NCBI RefSeq assembly: GCF_009882915.1 | Contig: NZ_WTUW01000002.1 | Coordinates: 868,309-932,308, forward strand | Origin: Sneathiella litorea | Lineage (GTDB): Bacteria; Pseudomonadota; Alphaproteobacteria; Sneathiellales; Sneathiellaceae | Direction: 5' to 3' | Length of the DNA stretch: 64,000 nt | Shown here: one piece after another, positions 1-9,171 of the stretch | Layout of the letters: the number at the start of each line of letters is the position of its first letter | How positions within the stretch are numbered: position 1 is the first letter of the stretch | Position numbers and translations under genes: made by a program | The notes under the pieces: generated by a model | Told to the model about the DNA's origin: nothing | What the model saw: only the letters and a program-made list of their open reading frames with translations | Databases searched by the model: none

Positions 1-455
1 TTTTGCGCAAGATAGCGGAGTGTCCCGCCGAGACCGCTTCCCAGATCCGTGACATGGAGCCCCTTCTTCTTCGGAAGCAGTTTCAAGATAGCCTCCGACG
101 TGGTGCGATTGGTCAGAAACAAAGGTACCCGGCCCACCGCTACATTCCAGAAGACAAGAACCAGCAGCACGAGGATGACCGGGAAAATCCAGCTTGGCAG
201 GTTTAGCGCAAGGGCAAATAACAGAAGCGGCGGCGCAATCACCTGCCCAATCACCCAGGGCGCGGAAAATCCGAATCCCCGTGTGATGATCCCGGCGATA
301 AGCCCCTGCGACAGCGATAGCCAGAGCAGTGGAACGGGATAATCAAGAACCCCTTCAAGAGGGGATCGGAGCAAATAAATCCCGCCGAAGACCACCAACT
401 GAATAGCGATCGCCGCGAAGACAGGTGATCTTTCCCTGTTTGGTAATGCCGCCAT
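1..455 (-). CDS. Membrane-anchored class I SAM-dependent methyltransferase (3' part outside window)
   Basis: The gene starts at 455 and runs off the left edge, so only about 151 N-terminal residues are visible. The first ~110 residues hold three or four hydrophobic membrane segments. They are followed by a soluble stretch with the motif DLGSGLGGTLRYLA, which fits motif I (the SAM-binding glycine loop) of class I methyltransferases. The product is therefore probably an inner-membrane protein with a cytoplasmic methyltransferase domain. Its start lies 9 bases past the stop of the upstream MFS gene, so the two are probably co-transcribed. The substrate cannot be told from the fragment. The methyltransferase assignment rests on one motif. 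Confidence 0.65.
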   Translation of the reverse strand, partial: MAALPNRERSPVFAAIAIQLVVFGGIYLLRSPLEGVLDYPVPLLWLSLSQGLIAGIITRGFGFSAPWVIGQVIAPPLLLFALALNLPSWIFPVILVLLVLVFWNVAVGRVPLFLTNRTTSEAILKLLPKKKGLHVTDLGSGLGGTLRYLAQ

Positions 456-464
456 CTCTGCCCG

Positions 465-1667
465 TTACCCGCCCGCTGCCTGAGCCCGCTGGACCGGCAT
501 ATTTTCCCTGATCGGCCAGTGCAACAGGCCAGAGATAATGCCAAGTGCCACGCTCATCCACCAGACGATATCATAAGAGCCGTACAGGTCGAAGGCGAGG
601 CCGCCAATATACGCCCCGAGAAACGCGCCAATCTGATGACCGAAGAAGACGAAGCCGAATAGCGTCGTCATATATTTTGGCCCGAACATGACCGCCACCA
701 GCCCCGAAGTCAGCGGCACAGTGGACAACCAGAGCAGGCCGAGCACGCCCGCGAACACAAGGATGGTCACCGGGCTGATCGGGATGAGGATGAAGGCGAC
801 AAACAGCGCCGCGCGCAAGAAATAAAGCGTACTGAGGAGATATTTCTTCGAATATTTTCCGCCGAGATATCCGGACGCCAGCGACCCGACCACGTTAAAC
901 AGCCCGACCACGGATAAGGCAATCGCGCCATATTCCGGCGCCACATTCATGTCCACAATATAGGCGGGCAGATGCACGGCGACGAAAGTGACATGAAAAC
1001 CGCATACGAAAAAGCCGAAGAACAGGAGCCAGTAACTGCCATTCCCCGCTGCTTCCCGGATTGCGGCAGAAAGACTGGCCGCCCCGGCGGTGGCGCTATC
1101 GGAGGCTTTGCCGGTAACGAAGGCGGCGGCCGGTATCATCAGCAAAACACACACGCCAAGCAGGATGAGCGCCATGGACCAGCCATAATTTCCAATAAAT
1201 GCCTGCCCCAGCGGGACCATCAGGAACTGGCCTAGGCTTCCCGCCGCACCGACAATCCCGAGCGCCATGGACCGTTTTTCTTCCGGTACAGCACGCCCGA
1301 CCGAGCCTATCACGACCCCGAACCCGGTACCGGAGAGCCCCATACCGATCATTAGTCCGGCAGTGAGATGCAGCTCCGTCGCGCTGCCTGTCTGCGACAT
1401 CAGGAACAGTCCCGAGGCGTAGACCAAACCGGAAACCAGTAACGTTCTGCCAGAGCCGTATTTGTCGGCAATTGCCGAGGCGAAAGGCTGCGACAGTCCC
1501 CAGACGATATTTTGAATGGCGAGGGCAAGGGCGAACACTTCCCGCCCCCAGCCGAATTCGCTGGAGACCGGCTCCAGGAAAAGGCCGAATGCGGCGCGGG
1601 CGCCGATGGCGAGCAAACTGATCAATCCACCAGCCAGCACAAGAATGAGGATGGGCCGTGACTGCAT
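465..1667 (-). CDS. MFS transporter
   Basis: A 400-residue inner-membrane carrier with about twelve hydrophobic segments, typical in size for the major facilitator superfamily. The stretch after helix 2, around SAIADKYGSGRTLLVSG, matches the cytoplasmic helix 2-3 loop signature (G-x3-D-R/K-x-G-R/K). The overall pattern resembles oxalate/formate-antiporter-like and NarK-like carriers, but the substrate is unknown. An upstream extension stays open to 1838. I chose 1667 because GAGGAAG sits just upstream of that ATG and the protein then begins directly with helix 1. The gene is divergent from the RDD gene and followed closely by the methyltransferase gene. Confidence 0.85.
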   Translation of the reverse strand: MQSRPILILVLAGGLISLLAIGARAAFGLFLEPVSSEFGWGREVFALALAIQNIVWGLSQPFASAIADKYGSGRTLLVSGLVYASGLFLMSQTGSATELHLTAGLMIGMGLSGTGFGVVIGSVGRAVPEEKRSMALGIVGAAGSLGQFLMVPLGQAFIGNYGWSMALILLGVCVLLMIPAAAFVTGKASDSATAGAASLSAAIREAAGNGSYWLLFFGFFVCGFHVTFVAVHLPAYIVDMNVAPEYGAIALSVVGLFNVVGSLASGYLGGKYSKKYLLSTLYFLRAALFVAFILIPISPVTILVFAGVLGLLWLSTVPLTSGLVAVMFGPKYMTTLFGFVFFGHQIGAFLGAYIGGLAFDLYGSYDIVWWMSVALGIISGLLHWPIRENMPVQRAQAAGG

Positions 1668-1798
1668 GTTTCTTCCTCTATCGTTCCATTCCGCCGCGCC
1701 CGGAAACAGCAATGGATCATTGTATTTCAACCGACAAGTACCATTTACAAAATAATTGCGATACCACTTGTTTTGAACGAAAAAGGATTTCGTCCGCG

Positions 1799-2311
1799 AT
1801 GAAAGATCAGAACGGCCCGTTGATTGACCTCTCCCCAATCGAGGGAAACGACCAGAAACGCAGGCCCGCCAGCGACATATTTAATCCCGATGATTATGAA
1901 TCGATCCGTCTGCGGCGCATTTTCGCCTATGCCATCGACGTCCTATGTATCGCCGTTATTTCCGTGGCGGCCGCCTTCGCTGCAACGCTGATCGGGGTCA
2001 TTACCTTAGGTGTATTGACTCCCCTGCTCGTGCTTATTCTGGCGGCAATCCCACTCATCTATCATACCCTGCTGGTCGGCGGACCCGGAAATGCGACAAT
2101 CGGCATGCGATTTATGAATATCCGGATGGAACGGATGGATGGCGGCGCGCCGGATTACCTGGTTGCACTCATTCACGCCGCGATCTTCTATTTCACCCTG
2201 GCCGCCACATCATCGCTGATTTTGCTGGTCTCGCTGTTTAATCCGCGGGGTCGCCTGTTGCAGGATTATCTTGTCAATACAGTGATCCGGCGTATTCCGC
2301 TCCACTCATAG
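1799..2311 (+). CDS. RDD family membrane protein
   Basis: A 170-residue protein. After a ~45-residue polar N-terminus comes the motif IRLRRIFAYAIDVLC, which carries the Arg-Arg and Asp residues that define the RDD family. Three or four membrane segments follow, with a G-N-x-T-I-G-M-R-x-M-x-I-R segment (residues ~95-110) that is also typical of the family. RDD proteins are small inner-membrane proteins of mostly unknown function; some are proposed transporters. The frame is open further upstream, but ATG 1799 follows an AAAGGA sequence. The 3' end overlaps the convergent oxidase gene by 6 bases. Confidence 0.85.
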   Translation: MKDQNGPLIDLSPIEGNDQKRRPASDIFNPDDYESIRLRRIFAYAIDVLCIAVISVAAAFAATLIGVITLGVLTPLLVLILAAIPLIYHTLLVGGPGNATIGMRFMNIRMERMDGGAPDYLVALIHAAIFYFTLAATSSLILLVSLFNPRGRLLQDYLVNTVIRRIPLHS

Positions 2312-3568
2312 GGCATCCTTTAGCTCGTAATACAGCCGGGCAATCGATAACAGCGGAACGCGCAGCGCGGTCCCTCCTGGAAAGGGTTTGTGCGGAATAC
2401 GCGCAAATACATCAAAGCGCTCCGCATCGCCACCGATGGCCTCGGCGAGCAGGCGCCCGACAATCGCCGAGAGGGGCACCCCCTGCCCGGAATATCCATG
2501 GGCATAGTAAATATTACGCCCCTTACGTCCCACATCCGGCAGCATAACGCGCGTGACCGCGACTTTTCCGCCCCAGACGTAATCGATTTTCACATCTTCC
2601 ATCTGCGGGAAGGTAACCAGCATATTCTCCCGAACTGCCGCCCCCGCCATCTCCCGCTTGCTGATCAGCTTATCCTGCCCGCCATAAAGCAGGCGATGAT
2701 CCGCCGACATCCGGAAGTAATCAAGATTGAAATTCGTATCCGAGACGCAAGCTTCCGTCTTCATCAAGGATCGCGCCCGCTTCTCACCAAGGGGTTCCGT
2801 CGCCACGATGCAGGCGTCAACGGGAATGATCTTCGCCGCCAGGGAATGGTCCAGATCGGCAAGATAGGCATTCCCGGCAAGGATCACATAGCGTGCCTTC
2901 ACCGACCCTTCCGCCGTGGTGACAAGAGGCGACGTCCCTTCCCTGACTTCCAGAACACGGGAGTTTTCATAAATCGTGACGCCAGCATCCTGCGCCGCCT
3001 TACCAAGGCCGAGGGCATAATTCAACGGGTGAAGATGCCCACCTGACGAATCGAGGAGACCGCCGCAAAACCGCTCGGTCTCCAGAAATCCACCCATTTC
3101 CTCCGGCTCAATCCATTGATACTGGTTGTACCCATAGTATTTCTCACAATGAGCCTTTTCTTCCAGCAACCAATCTCGATGGCGGGGCTTGACGGCGGCA
3201 TAAAGCTCTCCCGCCTTCAGGTCGCAGTCTATGTTATGGCGGGCAATCCTGTCTTTCAGCAGACGGATCGCCTCGACAGACAGGTCCCAGAGGCGGGCCG
3301 CATCGTCTGCCCCGACCAGTGCCTCCGTATCAATCATCCCCGGCGAATAGCCTGTAGCGATCTGGCCGCCATTGCGTCCCGATGCACCAAAACCGATCCG
3401 CTCAGCCTCCAGCACGACGACTGAAAACCCGGCCTCGGCCAGGTCAAGCGCAGCACAAAGCCCGGTATATCCAGCGCCAACAATACAGACATCCGTATTC
3501 TGCGCGCCCTTCAGCCGCGGATATTCGGCGCGTGCGGCCGCGGAAGCATCATAATAAGAGAGGTTCAT
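2306..3568 (-). CDS. FAD-dependent amine oxidase, PuuB-like (DAO family)
   Basis: A 420-residue cytoplasmic flavoenzyme of the D-amino-acid-oxidase (DAO) superfamily. The N-terminus has the dinucleotide-binding loop VGAGYTGLCAALDLAEAG (residues ~31-48), followed by the E-A-x-R-x-G-x-G-A-S-G-R-N-G-G-Q signature found in gamma-glutamylputrescine oxidase (PuuB/OrdL). A second signature, YAHGYSGQGVPLS, lies near residue 365. Family members oxidise an amine to an aldehyde with release of H2O2. Putrescine catabolism is possible, but no puuA/C/D gene is nearby, so the substrate is inferred only from similarity. A paralogue lies at 61393-62664. Confidence 0.8.
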   Translation of the reverse strand: MNLSYYDASAAARAEYPRLKGAQNTDVCIVGAGYTGLCAALDLAEAGFSVVVLEAERIGFGASGRNGGQIATGYSPGMIDTEALVGADDAARLWDLSVEAIRLLKDRIARHNIDCDLKAGELYAAVKPRHRDWLLEEKAHCEKYYGYNQYQWIEPEEMGGFLETERFCGGLLDSSGGHLHPLNYALGLGKAAQDAGVTIYENSRVLEVREGTSPLVTTAEGSVKARYVILAGNAYLADLDHSLAAKIIPVDACIVATEPLGEKRARSLMKTEACVSDTNFNLDYFRMSADHRLLYGGQDKLISKREMAGAAVRENMLVTFPQMEDVKIDYVWGGKVAVTRVMLPDVGRKGRNIYYAHGYSGQGVPLSAIVGRLLAEAIGGDAERFDVFARIPHKPFPGGTALRVPLLSIARLYYELKDAL

Positions 3569-3648
3569 CCTGGCTTTTCTTCAAAGATATTCGGTCATCC
3601 AGCAATAACAACAGGCTTGCAAGATCTGAGACAATCCTCATGATGCAA

Positions 3649-3688
3649 ATGTCGGACTAATTCCGACGCGAAGCTTTTACTCCGACAT
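3649..3688. promoter_or_regulatory. Operator-like cluster of TCCGAC half-sites
   Basis: The 150-bp gap between the divergent PuuB-like oxidase and SLC13 genes holds GTCGGA-N5-TCCGAC (3651-3667), a perfect 6-bp inverted repeat. A third copy, TCCGACAT (3681-3688), pairs as an 8-bp inverted repeat with ATGTCGGA (3649-3656). Three half-sites in a divergent promoter region suggest a transcription-factor site. The regulator is unknown. Confidence 0.45.
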
Positions 3689-3718
3689 GGTAAAACAGCA
3701 AGGAAAATATTACGGCCC

Positions 3719-5578
3719 ATGGAAATAGTTGGATCTGTATTTCATATTTGGGCGGTTTTCGCCCTTATTGCTGTTGCAATTTTCGCCTTTGCCAATGAGC
3801 AGATCGAGCTGGAAATCTCCTCTATCGCTGTTATCGCCGCGTTATTGCTGCTGTTTCATTTCTATCCAATGGTGGATGATGCGGGAAATAATCTGCTGAC
3901 CCCCACCCAGATTCTCGCAGGTATTGCCGATCCGGCCCTGATCACGGTTCTCTCCTTGCTGGTTGTCGGTCAGGGGATTGTTCGTACCGGCGCACTGGAG
4001 CAACCAATCCGCCGTCTTGTCGCCCTTCGACGCCATCACCCCATTCTCGCCATCGCGGTCGTGTTGACAACCGTTCTGGTCATCAGCGCCTTTATGAACA
4101 ATACGCCGGTTGTTGTCATCTTCATCCCGCTGATGACCGCGCTTGCCGAACGAATGCACCGATCCACCTCGACATTAATGATTCCCTTGAGCTATGCCTC
4201 CATTCTCGGCGGCATGACCACCTTGATCGGCTCCTCGACCAACCTATTGGTCATGGCCGCGGCAGTGCAGGCCGGACAGCCAAAAATAAACTTCTTTGAT
4301 TTTACGGTGCCGGGCGCGGTTCTTGCCTTTTTCGGGCTTATTTATGCTTTGGTGGTGATCCCGCGCATTCTACCGGACCGGACGTCCATGAAGGGAGAAG
4401 TCATGGATGTGTCCGGCAAGCAGTTCATCGTTCAGATGGAAGTTGCTCCGGATAGCCCGCTGGTTGGTGAGGAAGCGGTCGCGGGCCAGTTCCCGAGCCT
4501 GCGAAACATCACGATCCGGTTCATTCAGCGCGGGGAGCATGTCCTGCTGCCGCCCTTTGACAGCCTTAGCCTGAAACCCTCAGACGCCGTGGTGTTCGCC
4601 GGAACCCGCAAATCCATTACCGAGGCTTTCGCCGATAATCCGCAAATATTGCAGGGCTTTCTGGAACCGGACAGCCCCAATGCGGAAGCCAGCGCAGAAC
4701 TTGGCGGCGCCGCACAGGATCAGACGCTGGCAGAAGCTGTTGTCGCCCCGGCGTCACGCATGATCGGGCGGGCGCTTTATCAGATCAGCTTCCATTATCG
4801 TACCCGCTGCGTTGTCATCGGCATTCAGCGTCGCTCGCGCATGATCCGGACCAGCCGAATGACGGACATCCGCCTTGAAGCCGGTGACGTCCTGCTTATT
4901 CTGGGAAATCGCTCGGATATCATGCGACTTCGCAACAACCCGGATGTCCTGCTGCTGGAATGGTCGGCACGCGAACTGCCGGCCACAGCCCTTGCCTGGC
5001 GGGCACGGTTTATTTTCGGCGCCGTCGTTGTTTGTGCAGCAACCGGCCTGTTGCCTATCGTGGTGGCCGCTGTCTGCGGTGCGGTCGCGATGGTGATCAG
5101 CGGATGCCTGAATGTTTATCAGGCAAGCCGGTCCATTGACCGCCGTATCCTGTTACTCATAGGGGCGGCTCTCGGCCTTGGGGCGGCCATGCAGGCAACC
5201 GGCGGCGCGAGCTATCTTGCCCATGGTGTTCTCACGCTTATGGCCGGGGCTGACCCAAGCGTTATTCTTTCGGCCTTTTTCCTGCTGGTTGCTGTCTTTA
5301 CAAACATTCTCAGCAATAACGCGACGGCCGTCCTGTTTACCCCGATCGGGATCAGTATTGCCCGGGAACTTGGCATCGATCCGATGATCTTTGTCTTTGC
5401 CGTAATCTTTGCCGCAAACTGTTCCTTTGCCACCCCGATGGGCTATCAAACGAATCTTCTTGTCATGGGCCCCGGGCACTATAAATTTATTGATTTTTTC
5501 AAGGCTGGTGCGCCGCTTGTGGTGCTGCTTTGGATCATTTTTTCGCTTTTCGCGCCATTTTATTATGGTTTGATGTAG
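3719..5578 (+). CDS. SLC13-family (DASS) anion permease with two TrkA-C domains
   Basis: A 619-residue inner-membrane protein of the divalent anion/Na+ symporter family. It has an N-terminal membrane half (residues ~1-220) with M-N-N-T-P and G-S-S-T-N-L-L motifs. Two cytoplasmic TrkA-C (RCK_C)-like domains follow (~230-310 and ~330-415). The C-terminal membrane half contains the matching S-N-N-A-T-A motif (~residue 540). The paired asparagine-rich hairpins are the expected Na+/substrate sites. Members with central TrkA-C domains transport sulfate or other small anions in some bacteria; the ligand here is not determined. The gene stands alone, divergent from the oxidase gene, with an AAGGAAA sequence before the ATG. 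Confidence 0.85.
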   Translation: MEIVGSVFHIWAVFALIAVAIFAFANEQIELEISSIAVIAALLLLFHFYPMVDDAGNNLLTPTQILAGIADPALITVLSLLVVGQGIVRTGALEQPIRRLVALRRHHPILAIAVVLTTVLVISAFMNNTPVVVIFIPLMTALAERMHRSTSTLMIPLSYASILGGMTTLIGSSTNLLVMAAAVQAGQPKINFFDFTVPGAVLAFFGLIYALVVIPRILPDRTSMKGEVMDVSGKQFIVQMEVAPDSPLVGEEAVAGQFPSLRNITIRFIQRGEHVLLPPFDSLSLKPSDAVVFAGTRKSITEAFADNPQILQGFLEPDSPNAEASAELGGAAQDQTLAEAVVAPASRMIGRALYQISFHYRTRCVVIGIQRRSRMIRTSRMTDIRLEAGDVLLILGNRSDIMRLRNNPDVLLLEWSARELPATALAWRARFIFGAVVVCAATGLLPIVVAAVCGAVAMVISGCLNVYQASRSIDRRILLLIGAALGLGAAMQATGGASYLAHGVLTLMAGADPSVILSAFFLLVAVFTNILSNNATAVLFTPIGISIARELGIDPMIFVFAVIFAANCSFATPMGYQTNLLVMGPGHYKFIDFFKAGAPLVVLLWIIFSLFAPFYYGLM

Positions 5579-5669
5579 ATTCACGACATTTATTTCACCG
5601 CGCTATTTGCGAAGCAACCAATTCGCGTTACCTTTATGATATGGGAAAAAATACGAGACATATGAAAAG

Positions 5670-6389
5670 ATGAAACGCGTCGAAATCCCGTCGCGGTTCT
5701 TCTTCTCGACCCCGCCCGCTCCCTGCCCTTATCTCGATGACCGGTTGGAGCGCAAGATAGTGACTCTGCTTGCCGGCGAAGATCCGGACAGCCTGCATAA
5801 TACACTCAGCCATGCCGGGTTCCGACGCAGCCAGGATCTCGCCTACCGACCAGCCTGTGACGGCTGTGATGCCTGCATTCCCATCCGCGTGAAGGCGCAT
5901 GATTTTCGCTTCAAAAAATCTTTCCGACGTATTTGGAAATCGAATGCGGATATCACCGCGAAGGTTCTGCCATCGATTGCCACGCGCGAACATTTCGAGC
6001 TGTTCCACCAATATCTAACCTCCCGTCATTCAGAGGGCGGCATGGTGGATATGGATTTTGCCGATTATCAGGCAATGGTTGAGGAGAGCCCGGTTCGTTC
6101 CAAACTCGCGGAGTTTCGGAAACCAGACAACAGCCTGTTCGCGGTCTGCCTGATCGACGAGATGGAAGATGGCCTATCGCTTGTCTATAGTTTCTTCGAC
6201 CCTGATGAAGAACATCGGAGTCCGGGCAGTTATCTTATCCTATGGCATATCGTTGAATCAGAACGTCGGCAGCTCCCTTATGTCTATCTAGGCTATTGGA
6301 TAAGTGAGAGCCCGAAGATGGCCTATAAGAAACGCTTTCATCCGTCTGAGGTATTGACCCGTGACGGCTGGCAGTTATTGACTGAATAA
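5670..6389 (+). CDS. bpt: Aspartate/glutamate leucyltransferase (leucyl-tRNA-protein transferase)
   Basis: A 239-residue cytoplasmic enzyme. The N-terminus has P-C-P-Y-L followed by GFRRSQDLAYRPACDGCDAC (residues ~50-69), the Cys-rich signature of the arginyl/leucyl transferase family (ATE/Bpt). The C-terminal half has YSFFDP and YLGYW, diagnostic of the transferase domain. Bpt transfers leucine from Leu-tRNA to N-terminal Asp or Glu of proteins and so feeds them to ClpS-ClpAP by the N-end rule. clpS and clpA are also in this window (49211-51912), so both ends of that pathway are present. The length is normal for the family. Confidence 0.92.
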   Translation: MKRVEIPSRFFFSTPPAPCPYLDDRLERKIVTLLAGEDPDSLHNTLSHAGFRRSQDLAYRPACDGCDACIPIRVKAHDFRFKKSFRRIWKSNADITAKVLPSIATREHFELFHQYLTSRHSEGGMVDMDFADYQAMVEESPVRSKLAEFRKPDNSLFAVCLIDEMEDGLSLVYSFFDPDEEHRSPGSYLILWHIVESERRQLPYVYLGYWISESPKMAYKKRFHPSEVLTRDGWQLLTE

Positions 6390-6442
6390 CCCCCGCCCCT
6401 CATCTCGACCTGACGACAATCACGCAATGATGCGCCAAATAA

Positions 6443-6474
6443 ATGGCGGCGGATTTTTATTCATCCGCCGCCAT
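6443..6474. terminator. 12-bp stem between convergent bpt and dctM
   Basis: ATGGCGGCGGAT (6443-6454) pairs perfectly with ATCCGCCGCCAT (6463-6474) around the loop TTTTATTC. It lies between two convergent genes, so a shared terminator is the likely role. The following T-run is weak on both strands. Confidence 0.6.
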
Positions 6475-6506
6475 CTGATTTTCTGGACTGCCTAACTCAC
6501 CAGACC

Positions 6507-9161
6507 TTAGAAGTAATGCGAGACATCCCGATGACCGGACTGACAGCTCGCCACATAGAGCGCCTGCTCCTTATTCAGCCGGCGCTGTTCTCTGAGGCCC
6601 ATAGTGTCGCGGATTAACTCTTCATATTTCTCCAGTGTCGGCAGGAGGTTGGTTTCCGCGTTATTGCGCCAGGAAATCTGGCTCTCATAATCCGTCACAA
6701 CCTTATCCATCTCCTCTGTTGCCTTTTCGAAGTCCGGCGTACTGGCCTTCAGGCTCCGCCGAACCTTCGACAGGCCCGAGGAAATGTCGGAAGCGCCTTC
6801 TACATCGCTGAGGCGACTGCTCAGATCCTCAATCGCCGAAATCAGTTCATCCGGGGATGCTCCGGCGAGATCATTACTGATCTGCATAATATCCGCCTTC
6901 AGGTCCATATAGGCTTCATTACTTTTAAGAACGGCAATAAGTTCCGCGACAGGCTTATATGCCTCCCCGGCGGCCCGATTGAATTTACTGCGAAGGAGTG
7001 CTTCATCTTTCAGCAGGTTCTTGAAGGTGCCGTAAGTTTCCTTCCAGTCTGACGGAATTTCAGCAACCAGCTTCTTGCGCTCTTCTTCATGCGCCGCTAC
7101 CCGATCCTGCAGCCTCTTCTTTGCCTCCGCCTGATCTTCGGAATACATCCGGCTAATATCAATCTTGAGATCCTTGATCTCCAGATCGATATCTGCAATC
7201 TCGGCTTCAATGCTGCGAACTCTCTGCTGGACTGGCAGATATGCCCCAACCTTTGAATTGATCACCTCATCGGCCTGCCACGCCTGGGTCATTAGTTCTG
7301 GGGCACCAGCCGCAGCATCAAAACTCTTTTCAAGATTGGATTTCAGCCGTGCAGGCAAATAATCAAGATTAAGCTGCCGAGCTTCCGCAATTGAGCCATT
7401 GATTGCAGCACCGTTCGTCAGGAACTGATCGGCGATATAATGATCGACACAGTAGTTCAGGCGCGGGTTACGCGGTGGTGGTGCCGTCTCCGATACCAGA
7501 GAGGAGCGGTTCGGCAGGTAATTCACCAACTGCGGATAAAGCCCGACAATCAACAGCGCGAGCAGCTGCAAGGAGATAAAGGCAATAACCCCTTTATACA
7601 TATCAACGGTTTTAACAATCGCCGGCGCCACCCCTCTAAGGTAAAAGAGCGCAAAACCGAAGGGCGGTGTCAGGAACGACGTCTGGATGTTCAGGCCGAT
7701 CATAACCCCGAGCCAGACGGCTGTGATATTCGCCGACGGGTCCGCGAGCAGGATCGGCGCCACAATCGGTACAACGACCACGGCAATTTCGATGAAGTCG
7801 AGGAAAAACCCGAGCACAAAAATCACCGCCATGACGATAATGAATTTTGACCAGAAGCCACCCGGCATACTATTGAGGAAATCCCGGACGAGTTCCTCCC
7901 CGCCAAATGCACGGAACGCGGCAGTAAGCATGGCCGCGCCGAGTAGAATGATGAACACGAGAGAGGTTGTTTTCGCCGTATCGATCATCACTTCCTGTAA
8001 GGTATTTTCTACCTTGAACGCCCGCAGACTGCTCCAGCCGATGGCGATGACTAGACCCACACTCCCGACGGCGCCAAGGGCAATTCCGATGGCATCCATC
8101 GTCGTTTCGATTGCCTTGATATTCGGCTCAAACGCAATCAGGGCCCCAAGAATGAGCGCGAGTGATGCCAGACCGAGAAGGACGGGCGCATAGGCCCCTC
8201 TATGTCCTTCCTTCAGGCGATAACCCGCCATCATAATGGCGCCCACCGCCCCGATCGCACCGGCCTGGTTGACCGTTGCGATGCCCGCCAGGATCGATCC
8301 CAGAACGAGGAAAATCAGCCCAAGCGGCGGAAACAGCGCTAATGCGAGCTTGCCGAAGAAGGCCCGATCGAAGGTCCCGCCATGGACTGCCGGGGCTGCT
8401 TTCGGGTTTATCAGGGCATAAATCAGGATGAACAGCATATATATGCCGACAAGCAGCAAACCCGGGATGAAGGCCCCGAGGAACATTTCACCGGCGCTGG
8501 TGGAGACCACATCAAAGGAGGAAGGCATGGACAGCTCTCCCGTTGCGGACTTGTAGAGCGCCTTGCGTGCCGTCCCCGCCTGATCCACCGCGCTGGCCAG
8601 CTGGTCAGCGAGAATGATGAGAACAATTGATGGCGGGATAATCTGCCCCAAGGTGCCGGAGGCGGCAATCGTCCCCGTCGCCAGCGATTTGGAGTAGTTG
8701 TTGCGCAGCATCGCCGGCAGGGAGATCAGCCCCATCGCGACCACAGTTGCACCGACAATGCCGGTGGTTGCCGCCAGAAGCGCGCCCACGAACACAACGG
8801 AAATACCAAGACCACCCGGCACCGGGCCGAACAGCTGGGCCATGGTGACCAGCAAATCCTCGGCAATTTTAGAGCGCTGCAGCATGATTCCCATGAAGAT
8901 GAACAGCGGAATGGCGATCAGCGTATCGCGCTCAACCTCCCAGTAAACACCTCGCAGGTTGGTCACCCCGGCGCTCAACCATTGCCAGGGCCCCCCGTGT
9001 GAGAAGTAAGCATCCGGATTACCCGTCGCGGCATACCCGATGATAGCTGCGATGCTAACCGTGACAATTGCCGAACCCGGAAGCGCGAAAGCGACCGGAT
9101 AACCCGACCCGAGAGCCAGTGCCATTAGAAAAATTAGTAGGGCGAGAAAGACAAGTTCCAT
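6507..9161 (-). CDS. dctM: TRAP transporter large permease DctM with ~330-residue C-terminal coiled-coil extension
   Basis: An 884-residue protein. Residues 1 to ~552 form a complete multi-spanning DctM permease with typical motifs: P-L-F-I-F-M-G-I-M-L near 85, G-Q-I-I-P-P-S-I near 172, and L-N-I-Q-T-S-F-L-T-P-P near 490. DctM is the Na+-coupled transmembrane subunit of TRAP importers. Residues ~553-884 are hydrophilic and rich in Glu, Lys and Asp, with a probable coiled coil around 645-705 and a second helical region toward the end. The other DctM in this window (525 residues) ends where this tail begins, so the tail is an added domain, not part of the permease. Its role is unknown. Third gene of the dctP-dctQ-dctM operon, 10 bases after dctQ. 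Confidence 0.9.
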   Translation of the reverse strand: MELVFLALLIFLMALALGSGYPVAFALPGSAIVTVSIAAIIGYAATGNPDAYFSHGGPWQWLSAGVTNLRGVYWEVERDTLIAIPLFIFMGIMLQRSKIAEDLLVTMAQLFGPVPGGLGISVVFVGALLAATTGIVGATVVAMGLISLPAMLRNNYSKSLATGTIAASGTLGQIIPPSIVLIILADQLASAVDQAGTARKALYKSATGELSMPSSFDVVSTSAGEMFLGAFIPGLLLVGIYMLFILIYALINPKAAPAVHGGTFDRAFFGKLALALFPPLGLIFLVLGSILAGIATVNQAGAIGAVGAIMMAGYRLKEGHRGAYAPVLLGLASLALILGALIAFEPNIKAIETTMDAIGIALGAVGSVGLVIAIGWSSLRAFKVENTLQEVMIDTAKTTSLVFIILLGAAMLTAAFRAFGGEELVRDFLNSMPGGFWSKFIIVMAVIFVLGFFLDFIEIAVVVVPIVAPILLADPSANITAVWLGVMIGLNIQTSFLTPPFGFALFYLRGVAPAIVKTVDMYKGVIAFISLQLLALLIVGLYPQLVNYLPNRSSLVSETAPPPRNPRLNYCVDHYIADQFLTNGAAINGSIAEARQLNLDYLPARLKSNLEKSFDAAAGAPELMTQAWQADEVINSKVGAYLPVQQRVRSIEAEIADIDLEIKDLKIDISRMYSEDQAEAKKRLQDRVAAHEEERKKLVAEIPSDWKETYGTFKNLLKDEALLRSKFNRAAGEAYKPVAELIAVLKSNEAYMDLKADIMQISNDLAGASPDELISAIEDLSSRLSDVEGASDISSGLSKVRRSLKASTPDFEKATEEMDKVVTDYESQISWRNNAETNLLPTLEKYEELIRDTMGLREQRRLNKEQALYVASCQSGHRDVSHYF

Positions 9162-9171
9162 AATTTATACT

